Source: Wurfbainia villosa (lineage: Eukaryota; Streptophyta; Magnoliopsida; Zingiberales; Zingiberaceae). From it: a stretch of DNA of 64,000 nt. Shown in pieces: positions 10,278 through 22,676 of the stretch (position 1 is its first letter; the number at the start of each line of letters is the position of its first letter). The translations under genes and the position numbers were made by a program. The notes beneath the pieces are model-generated. The model was given only the letters and a program-made list of their open reading frames with translations, did not search any database and was not told the origin of the DNA. The stretch lies in assembly GCA_025175895.1 (NCBI GenBank), contig CM045993.1, positions 53,696,621-53,760,620 of the forward strand. Reading direction: 5' to 3'.

Positions 10278-11599
10278 TGTTGGAGGAGCATGGCTCGGCT
10301 AGAAGGGGGGATGAATAACCTACAATACTCGATGGACTTCACTCGTTCTTAATCGTCTACAATCTTGTTAGCGCACCAGAAATGATAAAACAAAAGACAA
10401 TTAAGACTTAAAATAAAGTAAAGAGGAGAAATACAAACACAACGATGTAACGTGGTTCACGAACCTTGCCACTAATCCACGGATAATCCGTTAGGCGGAA
10501 CACTCCCTCAATCAATCCACTAAACTTCTCCTTGAGCTCAACAAAGGTGGAGAAGAAAACTTCTTACACAATCTCTCCCTCTTACAATATGATGAAGATA
10601 GAAATAAGTAAGAGGAAGTAAAAATGTTGAGAGCACTTGGAGTATACTTAGGAGTTAAAGCTTTAGCTACCCCAAGGCCCCCAACCCTTCTTTTTATAGA
10701 GAAGAGGGGTTTCTTCCCATTGGGCATGCAGCAGTCGACTGCTGCATACCATCAGTCGACTGCTACCATTCCAATGGCTTCTGACCACACATGATTCACG
10801 GTCATCACATCCCAACGACACACTGGACAGTCGACTAATCACACTAGCAGTCGACTGATCGAGCCATCAATCGATTGCTCCAAGCAATCAGTCGACTCAA
10901 AATGTTTATGTGCCCGTGTCCATTTATAACAGTCGATTGTCAGCCCTTGTAGTCGACTGCCAAGGGTTGGCAGTCGATTGTTGGGCCACAAAAACCGAGT
11001 TGACATCGGTCAACTAGTAGTCGACTTAGACCAGTCGACTGATATCTATATCAGTCGACTATTTTTTGGGTAAAACTTCAAACAACAAGTTGTTTGAGCA
11101 TCCGACCATCGGGTAAAATCTTAAATCACATGTTTGAGCATCTGACACTTGACTTTAGTCATTCATCTAAGTTCACCTAACTTGAGCTACCCTGACCCGA
11201 GTTACAATCGCTCAACTCTCATCTCCCATGGAGTCCCTCACCGAAGCTCTCTTCGTCCAGCCTACATCCCCCAGATGCAATAAGCTCGCTGCTTTTCCCG
11301 TGTCATCCTTTGTGTCTTTCTTTGAAGTCTACTTCCTTTAACTTCACTCATTTTGCTCCTTGTCCGGCGGTCCCTCGGATGCACCAAGCTCACGACTTCT
11401 CCCCGTGCCATCCTTCACCGACTCAAGGACCCGAGCCATGAGACAATGAACTTACCAATGCTTCATCTAGTAAACAATGTGTGCTTTACTAAGTCCTGCA
11501 CAACTTAAACACACACATCAAACCACATAAACATCCTAACTTAAAGCCTTTTCCACACACATCAAAACCAAGATCATACTTGGGTTGATTGCCCTAACA
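10278..11599 (-). repeat. 3' LTR of element D (1322 bp)
   Basis: Plus-strand boundaries are TGTTGGAGGAGC and GCCCTAACA. The palindrome block lies at about 10726-11065 and the complement of TATAAAAA at about 10691-10698. Confidence 0.87.
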
Positions 11600-12571
11600 A
11601 TCTCCCCCTTTTTATGTGTGGCAATATGTTTAAGTTAGGTAAAAACATTTAAGAATACTTAAGGAAAGTAAATCATGTAAATCAAAAATGGAAACCAAAC
11701 TCCCCCCGAACACTTGCTCTAATCATGATTAACTTAAACCTTAACCATATTCTCCCCCTTTGACACCATCAAAAATATCATACCTATGTTATACATAAGG
11801 TATCACTATCTAAGGGAAGAAAAATACCAAAAACTGACTGAAATCACCCAAAAGCAAGCTACTATGCTCGTGCACAATGTCATCAGTCGACTAGGACAAT
11901 TACCAGTCGACTAGTACCTAAAATCCAGCATTTCTGATTTATGAAGTCAACTTCAGAAATGCATTAAAAATTCATGAAAAATCAAAAAAAAAATTATGAA
12001 AATTGGGGAACACATTTCTTATGAGTTCCTTTAACATGGAAATATTATTTTTCTTTAAAATACATCATATTTTAAAAATTTAGGCAAAAACTCAAAAACT
12101 TTAAAAGCTTCAAATTTTGTATCACTTTGAACACTAGTTTTGCCTTAGAATATTTCAAAACATAAACTTACAATTTTCAAAACATGAAATGTTTTTAAAT
12201 CATTAAAAATATCCAACCATGATATTTGGGCAAGAAGTCCATGATTTAAACATTTGCTTTCCCCATAGTTAGTCTATGATTACTATGTAATGATACATCT
12301 AATGACTCATCAAAATGCCATAAGCATTAGTGAGTCATTTGTATCAACCTAACATCTCACCCATTGCTATGTTTTCAATCAAGTTCTCCTTATTGTGAAT
12401 TGTGAGATGTAACTAAGGTATTTATACTTAAACAAAAATTTCATGCAATACTATCCATGGTTAAGCATCATCCTTCATGATTATAAATCAAGTACCACCC
12501 ATCATCATCATAAGTCAACAATTAGAAGGATATTAAATAATTTCAAATATTGTTGACTATCCTAAGTTTTT
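11600..12571 (-). other. Polypurine tract and non-coding 3' region of element D
   Basis: The complement of the polypurine tract is at 11600-11613. The rest is AT-rich non-coding sequence homologous to that of A, B, E, F and H. It carries one copy of the stem-loop at 12352-12410. Confidence 0.7.
12352..12410 (-). other. Conserved stem-loop, copy in D
   Basis: ACATCTCAC (12352-12360) pairs perfectly with GTGAGATGT (12402-12410). Confidence 0.72.
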
Positions 12572-14208
12572 CTAACCTTTAAGGATTGACTTGGGAATCC
12601 AAAATATGTTCTTTCCAATAGGGTTCACCAAGTATTCCTTAGGGATCCATTTTCTTGCTACCATTGTGGTTTTTTATTTCCCCCTAGCAATTAGACAATG
12701 ATATGTCTTTTCGTTCTTAGATCCCTTATATCCTAAGCCCTTTTTGTTAAAGCTTGCCCTTTGGCTCCTAATGATCATGTTGAAAGTATTTGAGCCTATA
12801 GTAAATTTTTTAAGGGCTTTGCTAAGATAAGCTACCTTTTCCCTTAACATCCTATTTTCTTCTATACATGCATCATTAGTACTAGAAGAAGGAACATCAT
12901 CATGTAAACATGCATTTTCAAGTTTTTCTTCAAGAATTCTAATTTCATTTTGCATGCATTTATTTTTCTTTTTGGTTCTAAATAAATCCTTAGTTAAGCT
13001 TGAAATCATTGAAACAATATCTTGAGTGGGGAGACTTTTTACCTCACTTACCCAATCTTCTTCCTCCGATTCCGATGATGATGCTCCCCCTACACTTGTG
13101 CTCTCCTCCTCACTTGTTCTTGCTTCTTCTTGTTCAGATGAGGTGGATGCTACATCATCTATTCTTATTAGTGTAAAATGGGAGACAATTTCTTCTTCCT
13201 CCGATGAAGATGGATCATCCCATGTGGCTTTTAAGTTCCGGGTTTTTTACTTCTCTTCCTTCTCCTTTGACTTCTTCTCTTCTTTCTTCTTGTCATTCTT
13301 CTTCCTTTCTTCCTTTCTCTTGTTCAACAAAGGGCACTCATTCCTCATGTGTCCTTCTCCTTGGCAATTGTAGCATATAATTTTTCTAGTCCTCATTTTT
13401 CTATCATGAGATTTCTTAAATTTAAAATTGTTTAAGGCACGCCTTACCTTTCTTACCATATAAACCTCTTCATTGCTATCCATGGAAGAAGATGTACGTC
13501 ATCGAATGAGGAGGATGTGGTCTTCTTCTTCTTCCCCTTGTTTGCAAATAGTGCTACTCCCCTTGATTGCTTGCTTGGTTCTTCAACTATTTCTTCAAGG
13601 CGAGTTTTGTGAAGTTCCATAGTTGAAAAGAATTCTTCTAAAGTACTAATCTCTAGATTCCTTGAGATGTAGAACGAATCCACCATGGAGCTCCATTTGG
13701 ATGATCGAAGAAATGCATCGATGGCTTTCATTATCATGTCACAGTTTGAAAGCTTCTCTCCTACACTTGATAAACCATTAATAATTTCCTTAAATATATA
13801 ATGCAACGATAATACCTTTTCTCCTTTTTCTAACTTGATGTTGTTGAGTTGTGATTGGAGGAGGTCCCTTCTTGCTAGTTTGGCTTCAAATGTGCCTTCA
13901 TGAAGCTCAATCAACCTCTCCCACATCTCCTTGGCACTTGAGCACTCTCCAATTCTACTAATTTTTTGTTGAGGAAGCATGTTGAAAAGATGATGTTTGG
14001 CCTTTGAATTTGTAAGGTGCTCCTCCTTTTTCTTCTTAGTCCATCTCGATTTCTCTAGTGGCTTGTTCTCTTCATCCCTAGGCACCTCAAAACCATTTTA
14101 CATAATGAACATTATATCAAAGTCGATTTCAAAGAATACCACCATCCTCTTCTTCCACCATGAGAAGTCTCCTTTGAATTTCGGTGGATGGATGTTCATG
14201 TCGGCCAT
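12572..14208 (-). pseudogene. gag: Broken gag of element D
   Basis: Starts at the ATG ending at 14208 (MADMNIHPPKF-like). The reading frame is split into at least three parts: 14085-13453 with the UBN2-like half, 13483-13247 with an intact CX2CX4HX4C knuckle (CYNCQGEGHMRNEC), and 13009-12674 with the coiled-coil and SQRASFNKKG block. A stop follows CLIARGK at 12674-12676, yet the WIPK/FWIPKS tail is still readable to the TAG at 12572-12574. It is closest to the gag of F by its KKNDKKKEEKKS spacer. It cannot give a full-length Gag. Confidence 0.83.
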
Positions 14209-14255
14209 TTTGTTGATTTGCTTGTTGTGGCGGTGAGTCCGTTGACAAGCTCCTC

Positions 14256-14267
14256 ACTCTGATACCA
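14256..14267 (-). promoter_or_regulatory. Primer-binding site, element D (variant)
   Basis: The minus strand reads TGGTATCAGAGT. The last base differs from the usual TGGTATCAGAGC. Confidence 0.85.
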
Positions 14268-14269
14268 CT

Positions 14270-15605
14270 TGTTGGAGGATCGTGGCCGGCTAGAAGGGGG
14301 ATGAATTGCCTACAATGCTCGATGGACTTCGCTCATTCATAATCGCCTACAATCTTGTTAGTGCAGCAGAAATGATAAAACAAAAGGCAATTAAGACTTA
14401 AAACAAATTAAAGTGGAGCAATACAAACACAACAATGTAACGTGGTTCACGCCCCATGCCGCTAATCCACGTACTATCCGTTAGGCGGATCATTCCCTCA
14501 ATCAATCCACTAAACTTGTCCTTGAGCTCAACCAAGGTGGAGAAGAAACTTTCTTACATAATGTCTCCCTCTTACAATATGATGAAGATAGAAACAAGTA
14601 AGAGGAAGTAAAACATTGAGTGCACTTGGAGCATACTTAGGAGTTAAAGCATTAGCTTCCCCAAGGCCCCAACCTCTTTTTATAGAGAAGAGGGGTTTCT
14701 TCCCATTGGGCATACAACAGTAGACTACTGCATGCCATTAGTCGATTCTTGTCGTTCCAATGGCTCCTGACCATTCCTAATTCACGGTCGTCATAGTCCA
14801 ACGGCACACTGGGCGATCGACTGATCACACTAGTAGTAGACTGATCGAGCCATCAGTCGATTGCTTCAAGCAATTAGTCGACTTAAAATATTTCTGTGCC
14901 CGCGTCCATTTATAACAATTGACTGCCAACCCTTGGAAGTCGACTGATGGTGGAGCAGTCGACTGCCAACCCTCTGCAGTTAATTGTTAGGCCACAAAAC
15001 CCTAGTTGACACCGATCAACTAGCAGTCGACTCAGACCAGTCGACTGATATCTATATCAGTCGACTATTTATTGGGTAAAACCTCAAACAATAAGTTATT
15101 TGAGCATCCGACAGTCGGGTACAATCTCAAACCACAAGTTTGAGCGTCTGACACTTGAATTTAGCCATTCGACTAAGTTCACCTAACTTGAGTTGCCCCG
15201 ACTCGGGTTACAATCGCTCAACTCTCATCTCCCATGGAGTCCCTCACCAAAGCTCTCTTCGTCCGACCTACGTCCCTCGGATGCACTAAGCTCGTGGATT
15301 TTCCCGTGCCATCTTTCGCGTCTTGCCTTGAAGTCTGCTTCATTTGGCTTCACTCCATTTGATCCTTGTCCGACGGTCCCTCGGATGTACCAAGCTCACG
15401 GCTTCTCCCCATGCCATCGTTCACCGACTCAAGGACCTGAGCAATGAGACGACGAACTTGCCAATGCTTCATCAAGTAAACAATGTGTGATTTACTAAGT
15501 CCTGCACAACTTAAACACACACATCAAACCACATAAACATCCTAACTTAAACCCTTTGCCACACACATCAAAACCAAGATCATACTTGGGTTGATTTCTC
15601 TAACA
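14270..15605 (-). repeat. 5' LTR of element D (1336 bp)
   Basis: Starts TGTTGGAGGATCG and ends TTTCTCTAACA. The palindrome block is at about 14711-15065. Several GTCGAC sites of the 3' LTR are mutated here. Confidence 0.87.
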
Positions 15606-15937
15606 TTTGGTACAAAATCATCTCACATGTCTTCATTATCATTAGTGATACAATCCTTATCACTAAATTAGAGGAAATCTTTCATTCTCCCCCTTTTTAA
15701 CATCCATCATCCCTTGATGGGCAAACTCCCCCTAAAGGCTTGTTACCCCTTGACCATTGCACTAACAATGTCCTTGGAGAGTTCCTAAGACTATAGGAAA
15801 TCTAAACCATAAAAAATAAGGGTAAGAGAGCAAACTTGAACTTTAATCTCCCTTAAAATTTTATTCTCACCCTAATTAGCTCTCCTAATCATTTTCAATG
15901 AATATTTCACTCTTCCAATACTTGTCTAAGCATATCA
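15606..15937 (-). other. Non-coding 3' body of element C, second piece
   Basis: Continues the C sequence broken at 10277, with C-rich runs (15684 and 15727) like those near 10200. It ends with TATCA, the left copy of the duplication flanking S. Confidence 0.62.
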
Positions 15938-16762
15938 TGTTAGGGCAATCAACCCATGATATAGTTTTGATGTGTGTGGCAAAGGGCTTAAGTTAGGATG
16001 ATTGGATTTGATATATGCATTGGAGTCTTGCAGGACTTAGTAATTTGCACATGGAGCTTAGGCAAGTGTCACCACTCACAACCCCGTACTTGAGTCGGAG
16101 AAGGAGTATTGCAAAGTCGTGCGCTTGATGTTGTCGAGGGACCACTGGACGAGATGACTTGAAGTGAAGCCAAGGAAGCAAACTTCGAGGGCAAGAGATG
16201 CGAAGGAGCATTGCAGAGCCGTGCGCCTGATGCTGCCAAGGGACGTGGCCGCGAACGAAGAGAACTTCAGTGAGAGACTTCGAGTTAGATGAGAGAATGA
16301 GTGAATTGTAAGTAGCTCATTAGGAGAACTTGGTTGAATGGTTGAGTGTCGGAGGCTCGACCGCAAGGGTTGAGGTTTACCCAACCGCCGAAAGCTCAAA
16401 CAGATGTTAAGTTTGAGTTTCACACGGCACCAGTCGACTGCCATGTCATGGAAGTCGACGACTCCAAGTCGATCGGCAATCGACTGGTGTTAACTGCTGG
16501 ATCAAGTTGACATTAGTCGACTGCTTAAGGGAATCAACCGACTGATCGCACTATGCACGGGCACAAAAGCTAGTTGAGCTCGCGGGGACTCGATTGGAAG
16601 TCGACATCAATCAATTGATGAAAGCATCAGTCGACTGATCATATGACTGTTGGAGAATCGACCGTAGATCCTGCAAATTCAGCCTGGTCAGGAGCCGTTG
16701 GAGTCGACATCAGTCAATTGATGAAGGCATCAGTCGACTGATAGTGCTCAACGGGATGAATT

Positions 16763-17976
16763 TGTAGGGTCGATAGTTGGCCGGCTAGAGGGGGTGAATA
16801 GCCCTTTATCGTTCGATGATGGAATTCGCTTGTCTACAAAGAATATTAGCACAACGGAAACAAAACAAGACAAGCAAATAGAAATAAGAATACCCAACAA
16901 TGCTAAAACCAAAATGTAACTTGGTTCACGGCTGCGCCGCTAATCCACGGTCCCGATTCGTCCAAGGTGAATCACTCCTTTGCCAAATCCACTAGATCTC
17001 TCCTTTGCACCAAGCTAGGTGGAGGTAACCTCTTTACAATCCCTCTTCTTACAATAGAATGGAATAATAGCAAGTAAGAAGAGTGGGAATTCTTTAGGGC
17101 ACTTTGGGAGAAGATTAGAGCATGAACATTAGCCTCCCAAAGCCCCACACCCTTCGTCTTTATAGAGGAAGAGGGTTTCTTCCCATTGACACAGGAGCAG
17201 TCGACTGATGTCCATATCAGTCGACTAGTCCTATAGTCATTGCCCAATAACGACTACTTCCAGGCCGGATTCGCGGGATCCACGGCCTGATTTTCTATCA
17301 GTCATATGATTAGTCGACTGATGTCAACTTTCAGTCGAGTGCTCACGAGCTCGACTCGCATCTATGCCCGGCACTGCCTTCATCAGTCGACTGTCATTCT
17401 ATAGCAGTCGACTGATGGTCTGAAAGTCGACTATCATTCCATAGGAGTCGACTGATGGGCCAAACACCCACCAGTCGAACACCAATCGAACACCATTCGA
17501 CTTAGAGCAGTCGATTTCCATTTCATGGCAGTCGACTGATGTCGGTAAATCTCATCCGACACTTAGCCAAATGGCCACGTTTCACCTAAGAGCACTACCC
17601 CTTCCCGGGTTACATTCGCTCACTCTCATCCCTCGGAGTCCCTCACCTTTGAAGTTATCTTCGTCCGGTCACGTCCCTCAGATGCGCCAAGCGCACGGCT
17701 CTGCAGCGTCTTCCTCCGCTTCTCGCCCTGAAGTCTACTTCCTCCGACTTCACTCCAAGCTCCTCGTCCGACGGTCCCTCGGATGCTCCAAGCGCACGGC
17801 TTCCACAAAGCCATCCTTCACTGACTCAAAGACCGATTCATGAGATGTGAAACTAGCCAAGGCTCCATGTGTGAATTACTAAGCAAGACTCCAATGCACA
17901 TATCAAATGCACGCATCCTAACTTAAACCTTTTGCCACACACATCAAAATCATATCAAGGGTTGATTGCACTAACA
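16763..17976 (-). repeat. 3' LTR of element E (1214 bp)
   Basis: Plus-strand boundaries are TGTAGGGTCGATAG and GCACTAACA. The palindrome block is at about 17190-17545. An imperfect copy of the double-palindrome hairpin lies near 17510-17540. Confidence 0.88.
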
Positions 17977-19233
17977 ATCTCCCCCTTTTTGATGTGTGGC
18001 AATCCGTTTAAGTTAGGTAAAACATTTGATAAAATATTAAGGAAAGAAGGCATGTAAATAACATGATTAGCAACTCTCCCCCTTAATACATGAAACTCCC
18101 CCTAAATATAATTCCCCCTTTACTTAAACAAATAGATTTCTCCCCCGTTGACACCATCAAAAATATTAAACAAAGTTTATCTAAGCATGACATCAAGTTT
18201 AGAGGGAAACAAAAGCCAAAACATGCCTTAAAATCGAATAAATGAAGTTACTAGGCATGTTATCAGGTGAACAGTCGACAGGTTCAGACTACCAGTCGAC
18301 TGGCACACAGATTTCGGGTTTTTTAGTTTTTTAGGGTGGATTTCATAAATGCATTAGAAAATCTATAAAATTTGAAAAATCATGAAATTTGGGAAACATA
18401 TTTCTTGTAAGTATATTTATCTATGAAAAATAGTTGTCCATGAAAAATCATTATATTTTCAAGTATTTGTCAAAAATCCAAAAGTTTCAAAAGTAACTAG
18501 GTTTTTGATCAAGTTAGTATCAAGTTTAACACCTAGTTTTGCTTTAAATTGTTTCAAAAACATGAACACTCAGATTTTAAAGTAAAAAATTATTTTGAAA
18601 ACATATGAAATATCCAACCATGATCTTTGGGCAATATGTCTATGAATTAAACATAAGCCTTCCCCATGATTGGTCTATTATTGCTATTTTGATACCTTAA
18701 ATGACCATCTAAATGCCATAGGGACTAGTGGACATTTGTATCATCCTAACATCTCACTCATGCTAAGTTCTCAATCAAGGTAGCCTATGGTGAGTGTGAG
18801 ATGTATCCTAAAGGTATTTATATATACTTAACCATTATTTTCATGCAATTCTATACAAGGTTAAGTATCATCCTAACAACCCACATGATCATAGAGACAT
18901 ATATGAATTTATTTCACATTATGATCATGAAACACATGTATTCATCAATTAATAATCATGCATTAGGTATGATTTATGATAATAGGTCAAATATCACCTA
19001 AAGCATGATCTAAACCCTAGTGCCCATGATTATATGTCAAACATTAAGATCATAAATTATGATTACAAACATATATAACAATTACATCAATTTTCATGAT
19101 TTAAGCATTATTATCAATTTATGGGCACATTATCATCACCCAACACTATGTTAAAAATGAAGTCACACCATCCTAAGTCAACCAAAAATATGATATAGGT
19201 AAATTGCATATGGTTGACTACCCTAGGGTTTTC
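17977..19233 (-). other. Polypurine tract and non-coding 3' region of element E
   Basis: The complement of the polypurine tract is at 17977-17990, with further C-rich decoys near 18078, 18101, 18114 and 18140. The stem-loop is at 18749-18804. No ORF is supported. Confidence 0.7.
18749..18804 (-). other. Conserved stem-loop, copy in E
   Basis: ACATCTCAC (18749-18757) pairs with GTGAGATGT (18796-18804). The next bases, TCA and TGA, also pair around a small bulge. Confidence 0.73.
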
Positions 19234-19421
19234 CTAACCCTTAAGGATGGATTTAGGAGCCCAAAATAAGTTCTTTCCTATGGGGTTCACTAAATACTCC
19301 TTAGGGATCCATTTTCTAACAATTGTCTTCTTTTTATCTTGACCCCTAGCAATTAAGCATTTATAGGCCTTTTCATTTTATTTTCTTTATATCCTAGGCC
19401 TTTCTTGTTGAAGCTTGCTCT

Positions 19422-20948
19422 TTAGCTCCCTATGATCATGTTAAGGGTGTTGGAGCTAATAGTGAATTTTTCTAGGGCCTTGGTCAAATGGTCTACCTTT
19501 TCCCTTAGGACCCTATTTTCTTCAATGCATGCATCATTAACGTCAAATGGCATATAGTCATGTGAGCATGCATCATCAAGGCTAGAAACATTATTATTAA
19601 CATTTGAGCATGCTTTTTCTAATTTTTCTTCTAAGTCTTTAATTTGATCTAGCATGCATTTGTTCTTTTTCTTTGCCCTAAACAAGTCCTTAGTGAGGCT
19701 ATAAATAATTGACATAACTTTCTTGGGGGAAAGATTTGTTACCTCACTTACCAAATCCTCTTCCGATGATGAGGATGTATAAGAAGCTCCCCCTTCACTC
19801 GAGCTCTCATCACTTGAGCTTGCTTCTTCATTTTCGAAGGAGGAGGAGTCTAGGTCATCAAAGGCCATTAGGGCAAGGTTTGAATAGACATGTTCTTCCT
19901 CTTTGGTTGAGGATGAGGAAGAAGGATCATCCCATGTCTTTGCCTTTAGTGCTTTGGTCTTTACCTTTTCTTTGGCCTTCTTCTCTTCTTCCTTTTTCTT
20001 CTTGCTCCCCTTCTTCTTCTTTTCTTCCTTCTTCCTCCCTTCTTTGCTCTTGTTTAGGAGGGGACAATTATCCCTTATGTGCCCCTCTCCTTGGCAATTG
20101 TAGAAAATCACCTTCCCCCTTGGTCTTCTCCTCCTATCATTAGATTTATTAAATTTAAAATTTTTCAAAGCACGCCTTACCTTCCTTACCATGTATGCTT
20201 CTTCCGTGCTATCCATGAAGGAGGAGGAGGATGCTTCATCGAAGGAGGAGGGAGTCTCCGTCTTCTTCTTCTCCTTATTTGCTACTAGGGCTACTCCTCT
20301 TGATGGATTGATACTTGATTCTTCAATTACTCCCTCAAGCCTTGTTTCATGGAGTTCCATGGTTGAGAAGAACTCCTCTAAGGTGCTCACTTCTAAATTC
20401 TTGGACATGTAGAAGGTGTCCACCATTGAGCTCCATCTTGACAACCGAGGGAAGGCATCTATTGCGTTCATGAGCATGTCCCTATTTGAAAGCTTCTCTC
20501 CTACACTAGATAAATCGGTTATTATCCCTTTAAATCTAGAGTGTAGTGAGGTTACCTTTTCTCCCTTTTCTAATTTGATGTTTGATAGTTGGGAGCGGAG
20601 GAGATCTCTTCTTGCAAGCTTGGCCTCCGAGGTACCTTCATGAAGCTCTACTAGCTTCTCCCACATCTCCTTGGCGCTAGCACACTCCCCTATCCTATTC
20701 ACTTCTTGTTGGGGGAGTACGTTGTAGAGATGATGTTTTGCTTTTGAGTTTGCCAAGTACTCTTCCCTTTGTCTCTTGCTCCACCTTGATTTTTCTAATG
20801 GCTCCCCTTCTTCATCCCTAGGCATTTCGAAATCATTTTCAATAATTAAAAGAATTTCAAAATCGGGTTTGAAAAATACCTCCATTCTCTTTTTCCACCA
20901 AAATAATTCTCCTTCAAACTTCGGTGGATGAATGTTCGAGCCGGCCAT
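19422..20948 (-). CDS. gag: Gag of element E, long but truncated (508 aa)
   Basis: Same domain order as the gag of B: UBN2-like N-terminal half (about 1-215), CCHC region near 282-295, Lys/Glu- and Ser-rich stretches, coiled coil near 420-500, ending in NTLNMIIGS. Two changes stand out. The first zinc ligand is Phe (FYNC instead of CYNC), so the knuckle should not bind zinc normally. A TAA also replaces the Gln of the GSQRAS block. Downstream the frame is shifted, and the conserved WIPK tail remains only as decayed sequence to about 19234. It may still make an N-terminal Gag. Confidence 0.85.
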   Translation of the reverse strand: MAGSNIHPPKFEGELFWWKKRMEVFFKPDFEILLIIENDFEMPRDEEGEPLEKSRWSKRQREEYLANSKAKHHLYNVLPQQEVNRIGECASAKEMWEKLVELHEGTSEAKLARRDLLRSQLSNIKLEKGEKVTSLHSRFKGIITDLSSVGEKLSNRDMLMNAIDAFPRLSRWSSMVDTFYMSKNLEVSTLEEFFSTMELHETRLEGVIEESSINPSRGVALVANKEKKKTETPSSFDEASSSSFMDSTEEAYMVRKVRRALKNFKFNKSNDRRRRPRGKVIFYNCQGEGHIRDNCPLLNKSKEGRKKEEKKKKGSKKKKEEEKKAKEKVKTKALKAKTWDDPSSSSSTKEEEHVYSNLALMAFDDLDSSSFENEEASSSDESSSEGGASYTSSSSEEDLVSEVTNLSPKKVMSIIYSLTKDLFRAKKKNKCMLDQIKDLEEKLEKACSNVNNNVSSLDDACSHDYMPFDVNDACIEENRVLREKVDHLTKALEKFTISSNTLNMIIGS

Positions 20949-20997
20949 CTCTTGATGTAGTGCTTGTGTTGGCGGTTAGTCCTCGACAAGCGCCTTG

Positions 20998-21009
20998 GCT
21001 CTGATACTA
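20998..21009 (-). promoter_or_regulatory. Primer-binding site, element E (variant)
   Basis: The minus strand reads TAGTATCAGAGC, with A in place of the second base G of the canonical site. That base pairs with a C of the tRNA CCA end. It most likely decayed after insertion. Confidence 0.82.
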
Positions 21010-21011
21010 CT

Positions 21012-22239
21012 TGTAAGGTCGATAGTTGGATGACTAGAGGGGGGTGAATTGCCCTCTATGTTCGATGATGGAATTCGCTCGTCTACAAAGAATATTAGCG
21101 CAACGGAAACAAAACAAGACAAGCAAATAGAAATAAGAATACCAAACAATGCTAACACCGAAATGTAACGTGGTTCACGGCTGCACTGCTAATCCACGGT
21201 CCCGATTCATCCAAGGTGAATCACTCCTTTGCCAAATCCACTAGATCTCTCCTTTGCACCAAACTAGGTGGAGGTAACCTCTTTACAATCCCTCTTCTTA
21301 CAATAGAATGGAATAATAGCAAGTAAGAAGAGGGGGAATTCTTTAGGGAACTTTGGGAGAAGATTAGAGCATGAACATTAGCCTCCCAAAGCCCCACACC
21401 CTTCCTCTTTATAGAGGAAGAGAGTTTCTTCCCGTTTACACAGGAGCAGTCGACTGATGTCCCTATCAATCGACTGGTCCTATAGCCATTGCCCAATAAC
21501 GGCTACTTCCAGGCCGGATCCGCGGGATCAGCGGCCTGATTTTCCAACAGTCATATGATCAGTCGACTGATGCTTTCATCAATCAATTGATGTCGACTTC
21601 CAGTCGAGTGCTAACGAGCTCGACTCGCTTCTGTGCCCGACACTGCCTTCATCAGTCGACTGCCATTCCATAGCAGTCGACTGATGGTCTAGCAGTCGAC
21701 TGTCATTCCATGGCAGTCAAATGATGGGCCAAACACCCACCAGTCGAACACCATTCGACTCAGAGTAGTCGACTGCCATTTCATGGCAGCCGACTGATGT
21801 TGGGAAATCTCATCCGACACTTAGCCAAATGGCCAAGTTTCACCTAAGAGCACTACCCCTTCACGGGTTACATTCGCTCACTCTCATCCCTCGGAGTCCC
21901 TCGCCTTTGAAGTTATCTTTGTTCGGCCACGTCCCTCGGATGCGCCAAGCGCACGGCTCTGCAGCGCCATCCTTTGCATCTCACCCTGAAGTCTACTTCC
22001 TCCGGCATCACTCCAAGCTCCTCATCCGGCGGTCCCTCGGATGCTCCAAGTGCACGACTTCCGCAAAGCCATCCTTCACCGACTCAAAGACTGAGTCATG
22101 AGATGTGAAACTCGCCAAGGCTCCATGTGTGAATTACTAAGTCCTGCGAGACTCCAACGCACATATCAAATCCACACATCCTATCTTAAACCCTTTGTCA
22201 CACACATCAAAACCATATCAAGGGTTGATTGCACTAACA
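21012..22239 (-). repeat. 5' LTR of element E (1228 bp)
   Basis: Begins TGTAAGGTCGATAG and ends GCACTAACA. The palindrome block is at about 21440-21800 and includes a near-perfect hairpin around 21773-21800. Confidence 0.88.
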
Positions 22240-22254
22240 GAATTCCTTCCTCTC

Positions 22255-22262
22255 TATAAAAA
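22255..22262 (+). promoter_or_regulatory. TATA box of solo LTR S
   Basis: TATAAAAA lies exactly 10 bp after the GAATT duplication of element E. The U3 that would drive it is now 5.5 kb away, on the other side of E. Confidence 0.7.
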
Positions 22263-22676
22263 GAGAGGGTGGGGGCTTATAGATGGTTAATCTTCATGCT
22301 CAAAATATTCTACTAAGTGCACCACAAAGTTCAAACTCCTTCTTCTTGTTTTCATTCATATTTACTGTAAAAGAAGGAGTGATCTCTTGTTGTAAAGGTT
22401 TACCTCCACCTTGCTTGGGCTAAAGGGAGAGACCAATAGTGGATTGGTTGCAGAATGATTCATCGGAGACGAATCGGACCGTGGATTAGCGGCGAGGTTG
22501 TGAACCACGTTATATTGTCTTGTTAGCATTGTTTATCTTTTGTTTGTTTCTTAATTGTCTTTGTTTTATATTTCCGCTTGCGCTAACATTACTTGTAGAC
22601 AATTAAGAACGACTTCCGCTCATACGACGAAAGAGGGCTATTCACCCCCCTCTAGCCGGCCAACATCGTTCCTACA

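Larger units (their letters stand above)
10278..15605 (-). mobile_element. Element D: gag-only LTR retrotransposon, complete but decayed
   Basis: LTRs of about 1.3 kb flank a primer-binding site, a broken gag, a non-coding region and a polypurine tract. The flanks CTTGG (10273-10277) and TTTGG (15606-15610) fit a five-base target duplication with one change. D is inserted in the non-coding body of C, whose sequence resumes at 15606. Confidence 0.87.
16763..22239 (-). mobile_element. Element E: complete gag-only LTR retrotransposon
   Basis: Minus strand: 5' LTR, variant primer-binding site, gag, non-coding region, polypurine tract, 3' LTR. The perfect five-base duplication GAATT (16758-16762 and 22240-22244) proves one insertion event into solo LTR S, 10 bp upstream of its TATA box and in opposite orientation to it. 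Confidence 0.92.
15938..22676 (+). mobile_element. Solo LTR S, interrupted by complete element E
   Basis: A plus-strand LTR of the GTCGAC family lies in two pieces, 15938-16762 and 22245-22676. It starts TGTTAGGGCAATCAACCC and ends TCGTTCCTACA. It is flanked on both sides by TATCA (15933-15937 and 22677-22681), with no internal region next to it. This is the mark of a solo LTR left by recombination between the two LTRs of one insertion. Element E later inserted inside it and duplicated GAATT. Confidence 0.88.
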
